DNA of 64,000 bases from Symsagittifera roscoffensis (taxonomy: Eukaryota > Xenacoelomorpha > Acoela > Convolutidae): the NCBI RefSeq assembly GCF_963678635.1, contig NC_087062.1, positions 14,058,670 to 14,122,669 on the forward strand, read 5' to 3'. The position numbers and the translations under genes were made by a program. Numbering within the stretch: the stretch's first letter is position 1; each line of letters starts with the position of its first letter. This document shows positions 20,641 through 33,140 of the stretch, one piece after another. The notes below the pieces were generated by a model. The model was not told where the DNA came from and did no database searches. It saw nothing but the letters and a program-made list of their open reading frames with translations.

Positions 20641-21150
20641 AGTACATTTTTTTTGCTACTTCAAGACATTCACTTCATTCGAGCTGAGAATGAGCATGGA
20701 ACTCACAACAAGAACGGTGACCTTCCGTTCATGAGGACAACCCAGTTGAATTAAACACCTCCAAATCAGAATCAACCACTAAATACTTTCTGAGTGTAAA
20801 AATTTGTCCGATGTAAAATTTTAATTCATTCAGTCAAAATTCTTCTCAATATATTCACTAAATTGTTCTTCTCAGTTTTGAAGCTTCGTTATTTTTCTGT
20901 CCTCCCAATTAATTTTCATTTTCTGACGTGACTGGTAATTTTCATCATGTGATTTGTACTTTGACTTCTGAGTACTTCAAAACATTCTTTTCAATTTAGC
21001 GCAGAGCGACCATGGAAACTACAACAACTACACCGTCCAACCAAATTGAGTAGAACTCATCGATATCCAGTATCAAGCAAAAAAGATCTTTTTCTTCGAG
21101 AACAACATGGTTTTTTAGCCATTCTCTAGTTTGGTCCCGTTTCTCTATTC

Positions 21151-24100
21151 TGCGATGTTCACACTGTGGACAAAACTATCTCTCGTGCACCCAATTTAAA
21201 AGTATATGAATCTATAAAAATTGGACCATAAATGATCAGTCTTTTCAATTGAATCTTTTAACAGGAAGTACCAGGAAATGAAATGTTCTTTAAATGAAAA
21301 AACGCAGGGAGTTACTAAATGCTGGACAAAATTTAGAAGATATACAGATCAGAAGGAGGTCTTTGTTTCTATAAACAAAACAGTCGAATTAGACGACTGA
21401 ATACAGCTGCAAAATTTATCATCACTATTCTACAATAACTGTGCTTTATAAAACGAAGAAAGGCGTCAAGTTTTTTCAAACATTCTGTGAACCCTGTTTA
21501 CGAATTAGTACGTAAAACTAAAACCTAGCTAATTGACAATATACTTGACGAAATTTTTATTCTTGGGTTATAACTGTTTTCGGGACAACAGATGATCAAA
21601 TTCTATTACAACTGCACATGGAAGTACCATCATTTGTGTAAAAGCTTCTCTTAAATCACAACAAGTGATCTTTGACACTACCACGAGCGGCTCCCCAGTG
21701 GGTGCCAGGTTAGTGTAGGGAGCCGCATATTACTTTTTTTTCTTGTTAAATCCCTCCTTCAAATGGTAACTATGCATATACCATCCAACATCTAAGGGAA
21801 CGTCTCTAAAAACTAACTTCTAAAATTCATGAAAATTTGTGATGTTGATTATATAATCTATGGTGATTTTAGTTTTCCTGAAAAAACATGGTGCAGTTTG
21901 TCTTCCAGATTTGGTCTTGAATAAAATTAACTAATTATGAAGATCCAAAAATTTAAAATCCATCAAATACTTTTTCTTTTTCTCTTGATTTTTTTTCTAA
22001 TGAAGCAACTACATCTATTCAAAAATTTTGTTCAAAAATTTATTTAATTATTGCAATGGTAAATTTGACGATTACAAGAGTTTATCATGAAACACAAGTT
22101 TTAATCGTTTTGATGGTCCGGGCAAACTGTCTCGTAGATAATTGGTATGAATGACTGAAGCATCTCAATAAGGAAGCCATAACCAAACGCACAATTCATT
22201 AGGCATTTTTACCGCTCTGAAAAACTCAAACAACTTAACATTTTATAAAATGTCTTGAACGGCGAGAAAGAATAACGTGAAAGGCAACCAAAAAATCAAA
22301 AGCTACAGTTTCAAGTTACTGAAAACGCTGAGAGTGATAAAATAGAATATGAGCAACACTTTGCTGCCGAGAGAGCGACAGGAAAATTTCTCAACCACTT
22401 CATTGTCTTTAAGTCTATAGCTCTTCCCTCATGTATGTTTTATCTAGAAGGCAAAGCTGAATATAGTGAAACAAAAGCAGAGCTACTCTCAAGCTTCTTT
22501 GCATAAGTTTATGTTGCATCGTTAGTTTTCTCTAAAGTTGAACAAACTGTCACTACAGTTCTTGAGAAGTTGTTAGTTGGTGAATTGGATCTCAAACAAA
22601 TTTGTGATAGGTTCAATATAAATAAAAGCAAAGGCTTACACGACATACCTCCCATTTTTTTAAATTAAATGCAACCATAGCCACACCATCTCTCAATCAC
22701 TATATCAAATTTTCTTTATTTTTCTCCGGGCTTCAGCTTTTCCCGATATTTGGAAGTAAGCATTCATTTGTTCTCTGTTCAAAAAAGGTAAAAATGCTGA
22801 TGTAGAAATTTACCGCCCAGTTTTTTTTATCAACGTGTCAAAAACATTAGAAAAGATTGTATTCAGTAGACTTTATGAACACTATAGCAGCATTTCAGAC
22901 AGCTCCCATTTTTATTTTAGAAAAAAGTGGCCATCTTTATTGCATTTTGTTTCATTTTTGAACAAAAATTACGCTTGTATTGAAAACGGCGATGAATTTG
23001 GGCAAAATTCACAGATTTTAGCAAAGCCTTTGATCGAGTCGATCATGGAACTTTTTTCTCTTAATTGTATTGCGCAAATACTAGAGGGGAAAAAATTCAG
23101 TTTAACTAAGTCATATTTGTAAAACCGATCCCAATAGTTCGTATAAGAGGTCACTTATATTCTGTTAATCAAAGTTACCAGTGTTGACCCTCAGGGTAGT
23201 CTTCTTTTTACTGGTCTTCATTAACGACCCACCGCCCGAGTGTGAAAAGTTTTACACCTTATTTACTGACGACGCAAAATTTATCAGTAAAAATGGCAAG
23301 GTCGATTAAATTCAGCGAGAACAAGACAAAATGTTTCAACGGGTTATAGATAAAAACATGAATTTCAACGTTGATAAATGCTAGCGTTAAACATTTGGGA
23401 AATCTAATAATCAGTTTTTTTTTCAAAGAACATCAAATAAATAAAAAAGCAAATCAAAAGGATTTGAGCTTTTTTTATATCAAGTTACCTAAAACGGAAC
23501 ATATATATAGATGCTGCTTGCTTAAAATCCAATCGAACAATCTTCATGGCAAAGCAAAATACAAACAAACTGAATCCTATTGCAAAATTAAAACTTTACA
23601 AATCAATGATAAAATCTGTTTTGCTTTATGCTGGTCCGTGTTTTGGGTTAATTAAACACGTTTTAAACCAACTAAAAACTATTCAAAAGCGCGTGGTTAA
23701 ATGGATTCTACCGGGAGACTCAATCTTTAAAGAAAAACTTTTCGGGTTGCAACTTTTGCCTTTACCTTTGTAATTTTACATGAACAACATATTGTTACTT
23801 TCAAATTTAAAATTGGGAAATACGACTCAGTAGATTTTAAGGTCCTCAATTTTATGAAAAATTCACGGAGTCTGCTGTTTCAGCTGAAGAGGACCAAGAG
23901 ATGCAAAGCAGACAAGATTTCTTCTAACATACTTGTCGACTTGTCAACGTTTTTCATCTGGATGTAAGGATTACTACTGGTCCAAAGGAACGGGTTTTAA
24001 GGATATTCTGGAAACACTTAGCGCATTGCAATGAACTGAGCAAGTGCACATGGAAAATTGCATGCTATTGTGTAATGATTAACTGCAGGAGCAAACTTAC

Positions 24101-24182
24101 AAATTTAACGTGTACTTTCACGGGGCCTAGACCCATGTGGGACAACCACAGTAGCCATTACCACTACTATTACTACTACTAG
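21151..24182 (+). pseudogene. CR1-like LINE remnant, copy 2, with 3' end
   Basis: It begins within ORF1, so it lacks the PHD finger, and runs through endonuclease (about 21,560-21,900) and RT (22,835-23,220). It continues into the RT thumb and C-terminal part (about 23,220-23,960, with the run KLYKSMIKSVLLYAGPCFG). The 3' end at about 24,150-24,182 is a short (TAC)n-like microsatellite, as in CR1/L2-type LINEs. Frames are broken repeatedly. Confidence 0.8.
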
Positions 24183-25100
24183 CTATTCATTCAGTTCAAT
24201 TGATTCACTGATGGTTTTACTTTAGATACGCATGGGAACCGATAAAACCCCACTCACATGTGCATGTGGTGCAAATTTTAACCTGCTTCATGCCCTACTC
24301 TGTGCAAATTGCGGATTTAACCACATAAGCCACAATGAATTTTGAGATACTTTCTCCAACCTCATGAACGAGGTTTGCCATGAGGTCGAGATTGAGTCGA
24401 ATCTTCAGCCGTTGCAAGGCGAAAGCTTTATCAACAATCAAACTACAAATGAAGATGAGGCAAAACTCGACATTCAAGCAAACGAACTCTGGGGTTCATT
24501 TAGCAGCGCTTTCTTTGACAAAATTTCTTTTTCCCCATGCCAAAACGTCGCGAAAACTGCTTGTAGACTTAAAAAATCAAGAAACAAAGGAACTGCAAAT
24601 ATCAGCAAAATTATCAATTTTAAATGTAGAGCCGAGTAGCATCTGCCTGCTGAATTTCGGAAGCACTGGTGGCGCTGCTCCGACAGCCACCACAAGAACG
24701 ATGCAGTGATCAGCGAAAAGCTAAGTGAAAAAAAAATGCTACCCAGAAACCTACTCGATAAACTACATCAGTACGAAAGAAAACTTCGCTTTCTTCAGGA
24801 GCTCTATACAAAGTATAAATGGTACAAATTGCTGAGCAAAATTCAATTTATCGATAAATTTACAAGTCTATTGTGAAGGAAGGACGGCGAAGATCAATTA
24901 TCATTGCGACGATGCATTTAACGCTGATATATGACTTCATTGATACAATAATACAGTTTGCTGATATTGAAACATTTTTAAAATGCTGGGCCGCCTTTGG
25001 TAAATCCCATTTTTTTCTAAAAGTTATTCACTGAATTTATCCAATCAAAACTAAAGCTACGTTTAATTTTCAGGTCCCTTCGATTAGTTTTCTTTTTTCA
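24183..25100 (+). pseudogene. Tail of a second RT-type transposon protein, copy 2
   Basis: Same region as copy 1: CACGANFNLLHALLCANCGF, then HNEF with the shared TGA, LMNEVCHEVEIESNLQPLQGE, and FGSTGGAAPTAT near 24,655. It abuts the LINE (TAC)n tail directly, so the LINE probably inserted into, or was joined to, this older element. Confidence 0.7.
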
Positions 25101-25620
25101 CGATAATAAAACATTTTAATTGCTACTTCAAGACATTCACTTCATTCGAGCTCAGAATGAGCATGGAACTCACAACAAGAACGGTGACCTTCCGTTCATG
25201 AGGACAACCCAGTTGAATTAAACACCTCCATATCAGAATCAACCACTAAATACCTTCTTAGTGTAAAAATTTGTCTGATGCAAAATTTTAATTCATTCAG
25301 TCAAAATTCTTCTCAATATTTTCACTAAATTGTTCTTCTCAGTTTTGAAGCTTCGTTATATTTCTGTCCTCCCGATTATTTTTCGTTTCCTGACGTGAGG
25401 GGTAGTTTTCATCATGTGATTTGTACTTTGACTTCTCAGTACTTCAAAACATTCGTTTCAATTCAGCGCAGAGCGACCATGGAAACTACAACAATTACAC
25501 CGTGCAACCAAATTGAGTAGAACTCATCGATATCCAGTATCAAGCAAAAAAAAAATCTTTTTCTTTGGGAACAACATGGTTTTTAGCCATTCTCTAGTTT
25601 GATTGCCTTTCTCTATTCTG

Positions 25621-28600
25621 CGATGTTCACACTGTAGACAAAATTATCGGTCGTGCACCCAATTTAAAAGTATATGAATCTATAAAAATTGGACCATAAA
25701 TGATCAGTCTTTTTATTTGAATCTTTTAACAGGAAGAACCAGGAAAAGAAATGTTCTTTAAATGAAAAAGCGTAGGGAGTTACTAAATGATGGACAAAAA
25801 TTAGAAGATATACAGATCAGAAAGAGGTCTTTGTTTCTATAAACAAAACAGTCGAATTAGACGACTGAATACAGCTGCAAAATTTATCATCACTATTCTA
25901 CAATAACTGCACTTTTTTAAAAAAAAAAAGAAAGGCGTCAAATTTGTTCAAACATTCTGTGAACCCTGTTTACGATTTAGTACGTAAAACTAAAACCTAG
26001 CTAATTGACAATATTTTTGACAAAATTTTTATTCTTGGATTATAACTGTTTTCGGGACAACAGATGATCAAATTCTGTTACAACTGCACATGGAAGTACC
26101 ATCATTTGTGTAAACGCTTCTCTTAAACCACAGCAAGTGATCTTTGACATTACCACGAGCGGCTCCCCAGTGGGTGCCAGGTTAATGTAGGGAGTCCCAA
26201 ATTACTTTTTTTTCTTGTTACATCCCTCCTTCAAATGGTAACTCTGCATATACCATCCAAGATCTAAGGGAACGTCTCTAAAAACTTTAAATTTCATGAA
26301 AAGTTGTGATGATGATTATATAATCTATAGTGATTTTAATTTTCCTGAAAAAACTTGATGCAGCATGTCTTCCAGTATTGGTCTTGAATAAATCTATCTA
26401 ATTATGAAGATCCAATGATTCAAAATCTATCTATTTTTCTTTTTCTCTTGATTTTTTCTAATGAAGCAACTACTTCTATTCAAAAAATTTGTTCAAAAAA
26501 TGTATTTAATATTGCAATGGCAATTTTGACGGTTACAAGAGTTTATCATGAAACATCCGTTTTAATCGTTTTGATGGTCCGGGACAAACTGTCTCGTAGA
26601 TAATTGGTATGAAAGACTGAAGCATCTCAATAAAGAAGCCATACCCAAACGCACAATTCATCGAGCATCATTACCGCTCTGAAAAACACAAGCAACTTCA
26701 CTTTTTATAAATTGTTTTAAGCGGCGAGAAAGAATTACCGTGAAAGGCACCAAAAAAATCAAAAGTTACAGTTTCAAGTTACTGAAAACGCTGAGAGTGA
26801 TAAAATAGAATATGAACAACACTTCGATGCCGAGAGAGCGACAGGAAAATTCCTAACCACTTCATTGTCTTTAAGTCTAGAGTTCTTCCCTCATGTATGT
26901 TTTATCTAGAAGACAAAGCTGAATTTAGTGAAACCAAAGCAGAGCTTTTCTCAAGCTTCTTTGCATAAAATTATGTTGCATCATTAGTTTTTTCCAAAAA
27001 TGTTGAGCAAATTGTCACTACAGTTCTTGAGAAGTTGTTACTTAGTGAAATGGATCTCAAACTAATTTGTGATAGGTTCAATGTAAATAAAAGCAAAGGC
27101 TGAGACGACATACCTCCCATTTTAATAAATAAATGCAGCCATAGCCATACCATCTCTCAATCACTATACCAAAATTTCTTTATTTTTCTCCGAGCTTTAG
27201 CTTTTACCGATATCTGGAAGTAAGCAGTTATTTGTCCTCTGTTCAAAAAAGATGAAAAGGTTGATGCAGAAAATTACCGTCCAGTTTCGTTTTTATCAAC
27301 GTGTCAAAAACATTAGAAAATATCATATTCAAAGACTTTATGAAGACTCTAGCAGCATTTCAGACAGTTTCCATTTTTATTTTAGAAAAAAGTGACCTGT
27401 TGCATTTTGTTTCATTTTTGAACAAAAATTACGCTTGTTTTGAAAACGGCGAAAAATTTGGGCAAAATTCACAGATTTCAGCAAAGCCTTTGATCGAGTC
27501 GGTCATGGAACTTTTTTTTCTAAAATGTATTGGGCAAATACTAGAGGAAAAATTCAGTTTAATTAAGTCATATTTGCAAGACCGATCCCAATAGTTTGTA
27601 TAAATAGTCACTTATCTTGTGTTAAATAAAATTACCAGTTTTGTCCGTCAGAGTAGTCTTCTTTTTACTGGTCTTCATTAACGACCCACCGCCCGAGTGT
27701 GAAAAGTTGACAACAACCTTATTTATCATTAAAAACAGCAAGCTCAATTAAATTCAGCGTGAACAAGACAAAATATTTAAATGGGTTATAGATAAAAACA
27801 TAAATTTCAACGTTGACAAATACAAGCATTAAAAATTTGGGAAATCTAATAATCAGTTTTTTTTTCAAAGAACATCAAATCAATAAAGAAGCAAATCAAA
27901 AAGATTTGAGCTTTTTTATATCGAGTTACCTAAAACGGTACATACATATAGATGCTGTTTGATTAAAATCCAATCGAACAATCTTCATGGCAAAGCAAAA
28001 TACAAACAAACTAAATCCTATTGCAAAATTAAACCTTTACAAATCTATGATAAAACCTGTTTTGCTTTATGCTGGTCCGTGTTTTGGATTAAGTAAACAC
28101 GTTTTAAACCAACTAAAAACTATTCAAAAGCACGTGGTTAAATGGATTCTACCGGGAGACTCAATATTTAAAGAAAAGCTTTTCGGGTTGCAATTTTTGC
28201 CTTTACTTTTGTAAATTTAGATGAACAACATATTGTTACTTTCAAATTTAAAGAATGGGAAATACGACTCAGTAGATTTTAAGGTCCTCAATTTTATGAA
28301 AAATTCACGGAGTCTGCTGTTTCAGCTGAAAAGGACCAAGAGATGTAAAGCAGACAAGACTTCTTCTAACTTACTTGTCGACTTGTCAACGTTCTTCATC
28401 TGGATGTAAGGATTACTACTGGTCCAAAGGAACGGGTTTTAAGGATATTCTGGAAACTCTTAGCGCATTGCAATGAACTGAGCAAGTGCACATGGAAAAT
28501 TGCATGCTATTGTGTAATGATTAACTGCAGGAGCAAACTTACAAATTTAACGTGTACTTTCACGGGGCCTAGACCCATGTGGGACAACCACAGTAGCCAT

Positions 28601-28622
28601 TACCACTACTATTACTACTACT
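25621..28622 (+). pseudogene. CR1-like LINE remnant, copy 3
   Basis: Collinear with copy 2, from truncated ORF1 through endonuclease (26,050-26,350) and RT (27,300-27,690) to the (TAC)n end at about 28,590-28,622. The RT block reads NKNYACFENGEKFGQNSQIS. The C-terminal run KSMIKPVLLYAGPCFG is at 28,045-28,095. It has small indels of its own on top of the shared lesions. Confidence 0.8.
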
Positions 28623-29500
28623 AGCTATTCATTCAGTTCAATTGATTCACTGATGGTTTTACTTTAGATACGCATGGGAACCGATAAAACCCCACTCACA
28701 TGTGCATGTGGTGCAAATTTTAACCTGCTTCATGCCCTACTCTGTGCAAACGGCGGATTTAACCACATAAGGCACAATGAATTTTGAGATACTTTCTCCA
28801 ACCTCATGAACGAGGTTTGCCATGACGTCGAGATTGAGTCGAATCTTCAGCCGTTGCAAGGCGAAAGCTTTGTCAACAATCAAACTACAAATGAAGATGA
28901 GGCAAAACTCGACATTCAAGCAAACGAACTCTGGGGTTCATTTAGCAGCGCTTTCTTTGACAAAATTTCTTATCCCTCATGCAAAACGTCGCGAAAACTG
29001 CTTGCAGGCTCAAAAAAACATCACGAAACAAAAGAACTGCAAATATCAGCAAAATTATCAATTTTAATTGTAGAGCCGAGTAGCATCTGCCTACTGATTT
29101 TCGGATGCACTGGTGCCGCTGCTCCGACAGCCACCACAAGAACGATGCAGTGATCAGCGAAAAGCTAAGTGAAAAAAAAGAATGCTACCCAGAAACGTAC
29201 TCGATAAACTACATCAGTACGAAAAAAAACTTCGCTTTCTTCAGGAGCTCTATACAAAGTATAAATGGTACAAATTGCTGAGCAAAATTCAATTTATCGA
29301 TAAATTTACAAGTCTATTGTGAAGGAAGGACGGCGAAGATCAATTATCATTGCGACGATGCATTTAATGCTGATATATGACTTCACTGATACAATGATAC
29401 AGTTTGCTGATATTGAAATTTTTTTAAAACGCTGGCCCCCAATTGTAAATTCCCTTTCTTTATTAAAATTTGTTCACTGACTTTATCCAATCAAAACTAA
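28623..29500 (+). pseudogene. Tail of a second RT-type transposon protein, copy 3
   Basis: Collinear with copies 1 and 2, with the same TGA after RHNEF. The line LMNEVCHDVEIESNLQPLQG is nearer to copy 2 than to copy 1. Confidence 0.7.
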
Positions 29501-30429
29501 AGCTACGTTTAATTCTCCGTCCCATCGATTAGTTTTCTTTTTTCACGATAATAGTACTTTTTTTATTGCTACTTCAAGGCATTCACTTCAATCGAGCTCA
29601 GAATGAGCATGGAACTCACAACAAGAAAGGTGACCTTCCGTTCATGAGGACAACCCAGTTGAATTAAACACCTCCATATCAGAATCAAGCACTAAATACT
29701 TTCTGAGTGTAAATTTTTGTCTGATGTAAAATTTTATTTCATTCAGTCAAAATTCTTCTCAATATATATTCTCTAAATTGTTCTTCTCAGTTTTGAAGCT
29801 TCGGTAATTTTCTGTCCTCTCGATTAGTTTTCGTTTTATGACGTGACTGGTAATTTTCATCATGTGATTTGTAGTTTGACTTCTCAGTACTTCAATACAT
29901 TCTTTTCAATTCAGCGCAGAGCGACCATGGAAACTACAACAACTACACCGTGCAACCCAATTGAGTAGAACTCATCGATATCCAGTATCAGGCAAAAAAA
30001 AACATGGTGTTTTAGCCATTCTCTAGTTTGGTCGCGTTTCTCTATTCTGCGATAATCGCACGGTAGACAAAATCATTGCTCATGCACCCAATTTAAAAGT
30101 ATATGAATCCATTAAGTTTGGACCATAAATGTTCAGTCTTTTTATTTGAATCTTTTAACAGGAAAAACCAGGAAAAGGGACATTCTTTAAACAAAAAAGC
30201 GCAGGTAGTTACTAAATGCTGGACACAAACTAGAAGATATGAAGATCAGAAAGAGGTCTTTGTTTCTATAAATAAAACAGTGAAGTTAGACGACTGAATA
30301 CAGCTGCAAAATCTATCAACACTATTCTACAATAAATGCACTTTATAAAAAGAAGAAAGAAAGAAGAAGAAAGAAAGAAAGCATGGTTTTTTAGCCATTC
30401 TCTAGTTTGGTCGCGTTCCTCTATTCTGG

Positions 30430-33000
30430 TTTTCTTTTTTGATTGATTTTTTCTCATATAAATCTAAACCGATGCTCGATACTTCGTTCGCAATGTTTTT
30501 CTGGGAGACTGCCTGATGACAGGACACGATGACAAAATGTGGAAGAATTGAAATGATCTACATCAAATAAAAACAATTGTATCACGCGTATTCTTCAAAA
30601 AGCTTGCTATCTTCAAGTTAAAGTTTTCTCAGTCAATTCACTAAACTCCTCTGATCACTTTTAGAACTACTTATAAAAATCGGTCGTCTCAATTTTTATA
30701 CTTTGAAAATGCTAGCAGTTTTTTTGTTGTGTTTAAGCACTGAGATATTAACCATACTTTTTGATCCAGATTGCTTCCTTCTCTGGGTTTTCAACCTGGT
30801 GCCACACTCAAGGTTGCTCAAGAACGCTCAAGTCTCTTCAGGTGATTTGGACACACCAGGCAAAGTCCTTTTTCATGACGTCGTCTGGTTTTGGTGAATG
30901 TCTTATGGCAGGCCACGATCACATAAAGTGGAATAAATGAAACGACCCACCTCACAAAATGTACTGTATCACGCGTTTTATTTTTCACAAGGCTTACTTT
31001 TTACCATTAAAATTTTTCTCAACCAAAAAACCAACTTCATCTAATACAACTTGAAGCTTCCTCTATTTTTTGGGCTTCTCAATATCTATTCTTTAAAATA
31101 ACCAGCAAAATTTCTCTACACTTTTTCTCATAAACTCTTTTTCTTTCTCCACAGTTGTTTTTTTAATTGATGCAAATGGCTGGAAACTTGAGCCAATCGC
31201 ACTTATATTGACTTCGAGAAACTGCCGTCTACTTTTAAAGTTTCTGAATCATTTCGCTAAAAAAATCTTATCTTTTTTAAAAACTATACTTAAATTTCGG
31301 TCGTCTCAAAACTTTTTGTTTAACGTGTTCAGCAGTTTCTGTTGTGCTTAGATTTTATAACCATCTTCCCTTCACGGGAAATCCAATTCAGTTCAGCTCC
31401 TCGATATCGCAACCAAGCACAAAATATTTTTCTTAGGGTAATTTTTTTTAGATTCAGTTCAATTTTGATCATAAAGCAATGATGCCGCCTCTCTTGATCA
31501 GCTCATTGTGTGTGTTTTTTTTCCATTTAACTATTTTCTTTTATATTAAATCCATTTTTCTTCCAATAACTGTTCAGGTTCTTTTTGAATGCGTTGTTAT
31601 TTTTCGAGTTCACCACTTCTCGTGGCAGTTTGTTGCAGCTCTGCTTGTGAAAATATGTTTTCTTGTTTCGAGATCGTTTCATTCGGTGTAAACATTTAAT
31701 TCAATCACTCAAAATTATTCTCAAAAACTTCACTTAATTATTCTACTCAGTTTTGAAGCTAGGTTCTATTGTCTGTCCCCTCGTTTGGTTTTCATTTTCT
31801 CACGTGACTAGTAATTTTCATCATGTGATCAGTACTTTGACTTCTCACTACCTCAAGTCATTCTTTTCAATCCAGCGCAGAGCAACCATAGAACTTACAG
31901 CAAATACATTGTTCAAGCCAATTGAGTTGAACTCCTTCATCTACAAAATCAAGCACAAAATGTTTTTCGTTGGAAACAGCATGGGTTTTTTAGCCATTGT
32001 CTAGTTCGGTCTAGTATCTCTATTGTGGTTATCTTTTTTGATCCCTTTGTTATACCTCAAGACATTCTTTTCAATCCTGCGCAGCGCAACTATGGAAATT
32101 ACAGCAAATACACCGTTCAACCCAACTGAGTTTAACTCCTTGATATCCAAAATCAAGCGCAAAATATTTTTCGTTGGAAACAGCATGGCTTTTTTAGCCA
32201 TTGTCTAGTTCGGTCGCGTATCTTTATTGTGGTCTTCTTTTTTGATCCCTTTGTTATACCTCAAGAAATTCTTTTCAGTCCAGCGCAGAGCAACCATGGA
32301 AATTACAGCAAATACACCGTTCAACCCAATTGAGTTGAACTCCTTGATATACAAAATCAAGCACAAAATGTTTTTCGTTGGAAACAGCATGGGTTTTTTT
32401 AGCCATTGTCTAGCTCGGTCTAGTATCTCTATTGTGGTTTCCTTTTTTGACCCCGTTGTTATACCTCAAGACATTCTTTTCAATTCAGCGCAGAGCAACC
32501 ATGGAAATTACAGCAAATACACCGTTCAACCCAATTGAGTTTAACTCCTTGATATCCAATATCAAGCACAAAATATTTTTCGTTGGAAACAGCATGGCTT
32601 TTTTAGCCATTGTCTAGTTCGGTCGCGTAACTTTGTTGTGGTCTTCTTTTTTGATCCGTTTGTTCTAATATAAATCTCACGCAATGCTCGAGACTTGGTC
32701 ATGATTTTTTGGTTGACTGCCTGATGACAGGCCTCGATCTCAAAATGTGGAAAAATTGAAATGACCCTCATCACAAAACCAAGTGTATCACGCTTATTTT
32801 TCTTAAAAAGCTTGCTCTCTTCCAATTAAAGTATTTCTCAGTCATTTCACTGAATTCATCTGATCGATTTAAAAGCTACTTATAATTTATTTCTTCAATT
32901 ATTTTTCTTAAATTGGCCTGCAGTTTTTATGTTGTGTTAAGATTTACACATTGATTTATTAACCATTGTTTTTTGGTGTTAAGAATATTGATCCAGATTG

Positions 33001-33039
<39 letters not shown>

Positions 33040-33140
33040 GGGTTTTCAACCTGGAGGCAAGGCAAACTCAAGGTTGATCAAAAAGGTTCAAGTCTCCTTA
33101 GGTGATTTGGTTACATCAGGTAAACCCTTTTTATGACGTG
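30430..33140. repeat. Duplicated non-coding block with shared modules
   Basis: A module around 30,430-30,690, containing ACTGCCTGATGACAGG and later AAAAAGCTTGCT, recurs at 32,645-32,890, with shorter relatives at 30,895-31,060 and 34,905-35,090. A second module at 30,765-30,890 (TTGATCCAGATTGCTTC, GGGTTTTCAACCTGG) recurs at 32,990-33,140. So roughly 0.5 kb was duplicated about 2.2 kb apart. The second copy carries a (CT)n run at 33,003-33,037. No gene was found. Confidence 0.65.
31845..32660 (+). repeat. Four tandem copies of a 204-bp repeat
   Basis: Copies start at about 31,854, 32,058, 32,262 and 32,467 (CAAG.CATTCTTTTCA). Each contains GCGCAGAGCAACCATGG, ATTACAGCAAATACACCGTT and TTTTTAGCCATTGTCTAG. 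Relatives occur once per unit in the 17.6-30.4 kb array. Short reading frames exist on both strands in every copy, but they look like a by-product of the repeat. Confidence 0.85.

Larger units (their letters stand above)
17645..30365 (+). repeat. Direct tandem array of about 4.4-kb units made of dead transposons
   Basis: Units start at about 17,645, 21,151, 25,621 and 30,049, marked by a GTTCACACTG-type start followed by the shared CGTGCACCCAATTTAAAAG block. Units 2 and 3 are about 4,470 and 4,430 bp. Unit 1 is shorter (about 3,505 bp) through a 980-bp deletion. Unit 4 breaks off near 30,365 in a GAAA-rich tract. Each full unit contains a 5'-truncated LINE piece, the RT-protein tail, a spacer, and a short repeat ending in TAGCCATTCTCTAGTTTGG. 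The units share the same disabling stops and join points, so the composite was already dead when it was multiplied. Confidence 0.85.

Noticed and set aside
31753-32617. Short proteins repeated in the 204-bp tandem repeat
   Set aside because: Frames exist on both strands in each copy and follow the repeat, with no conserved codon pattern visible.
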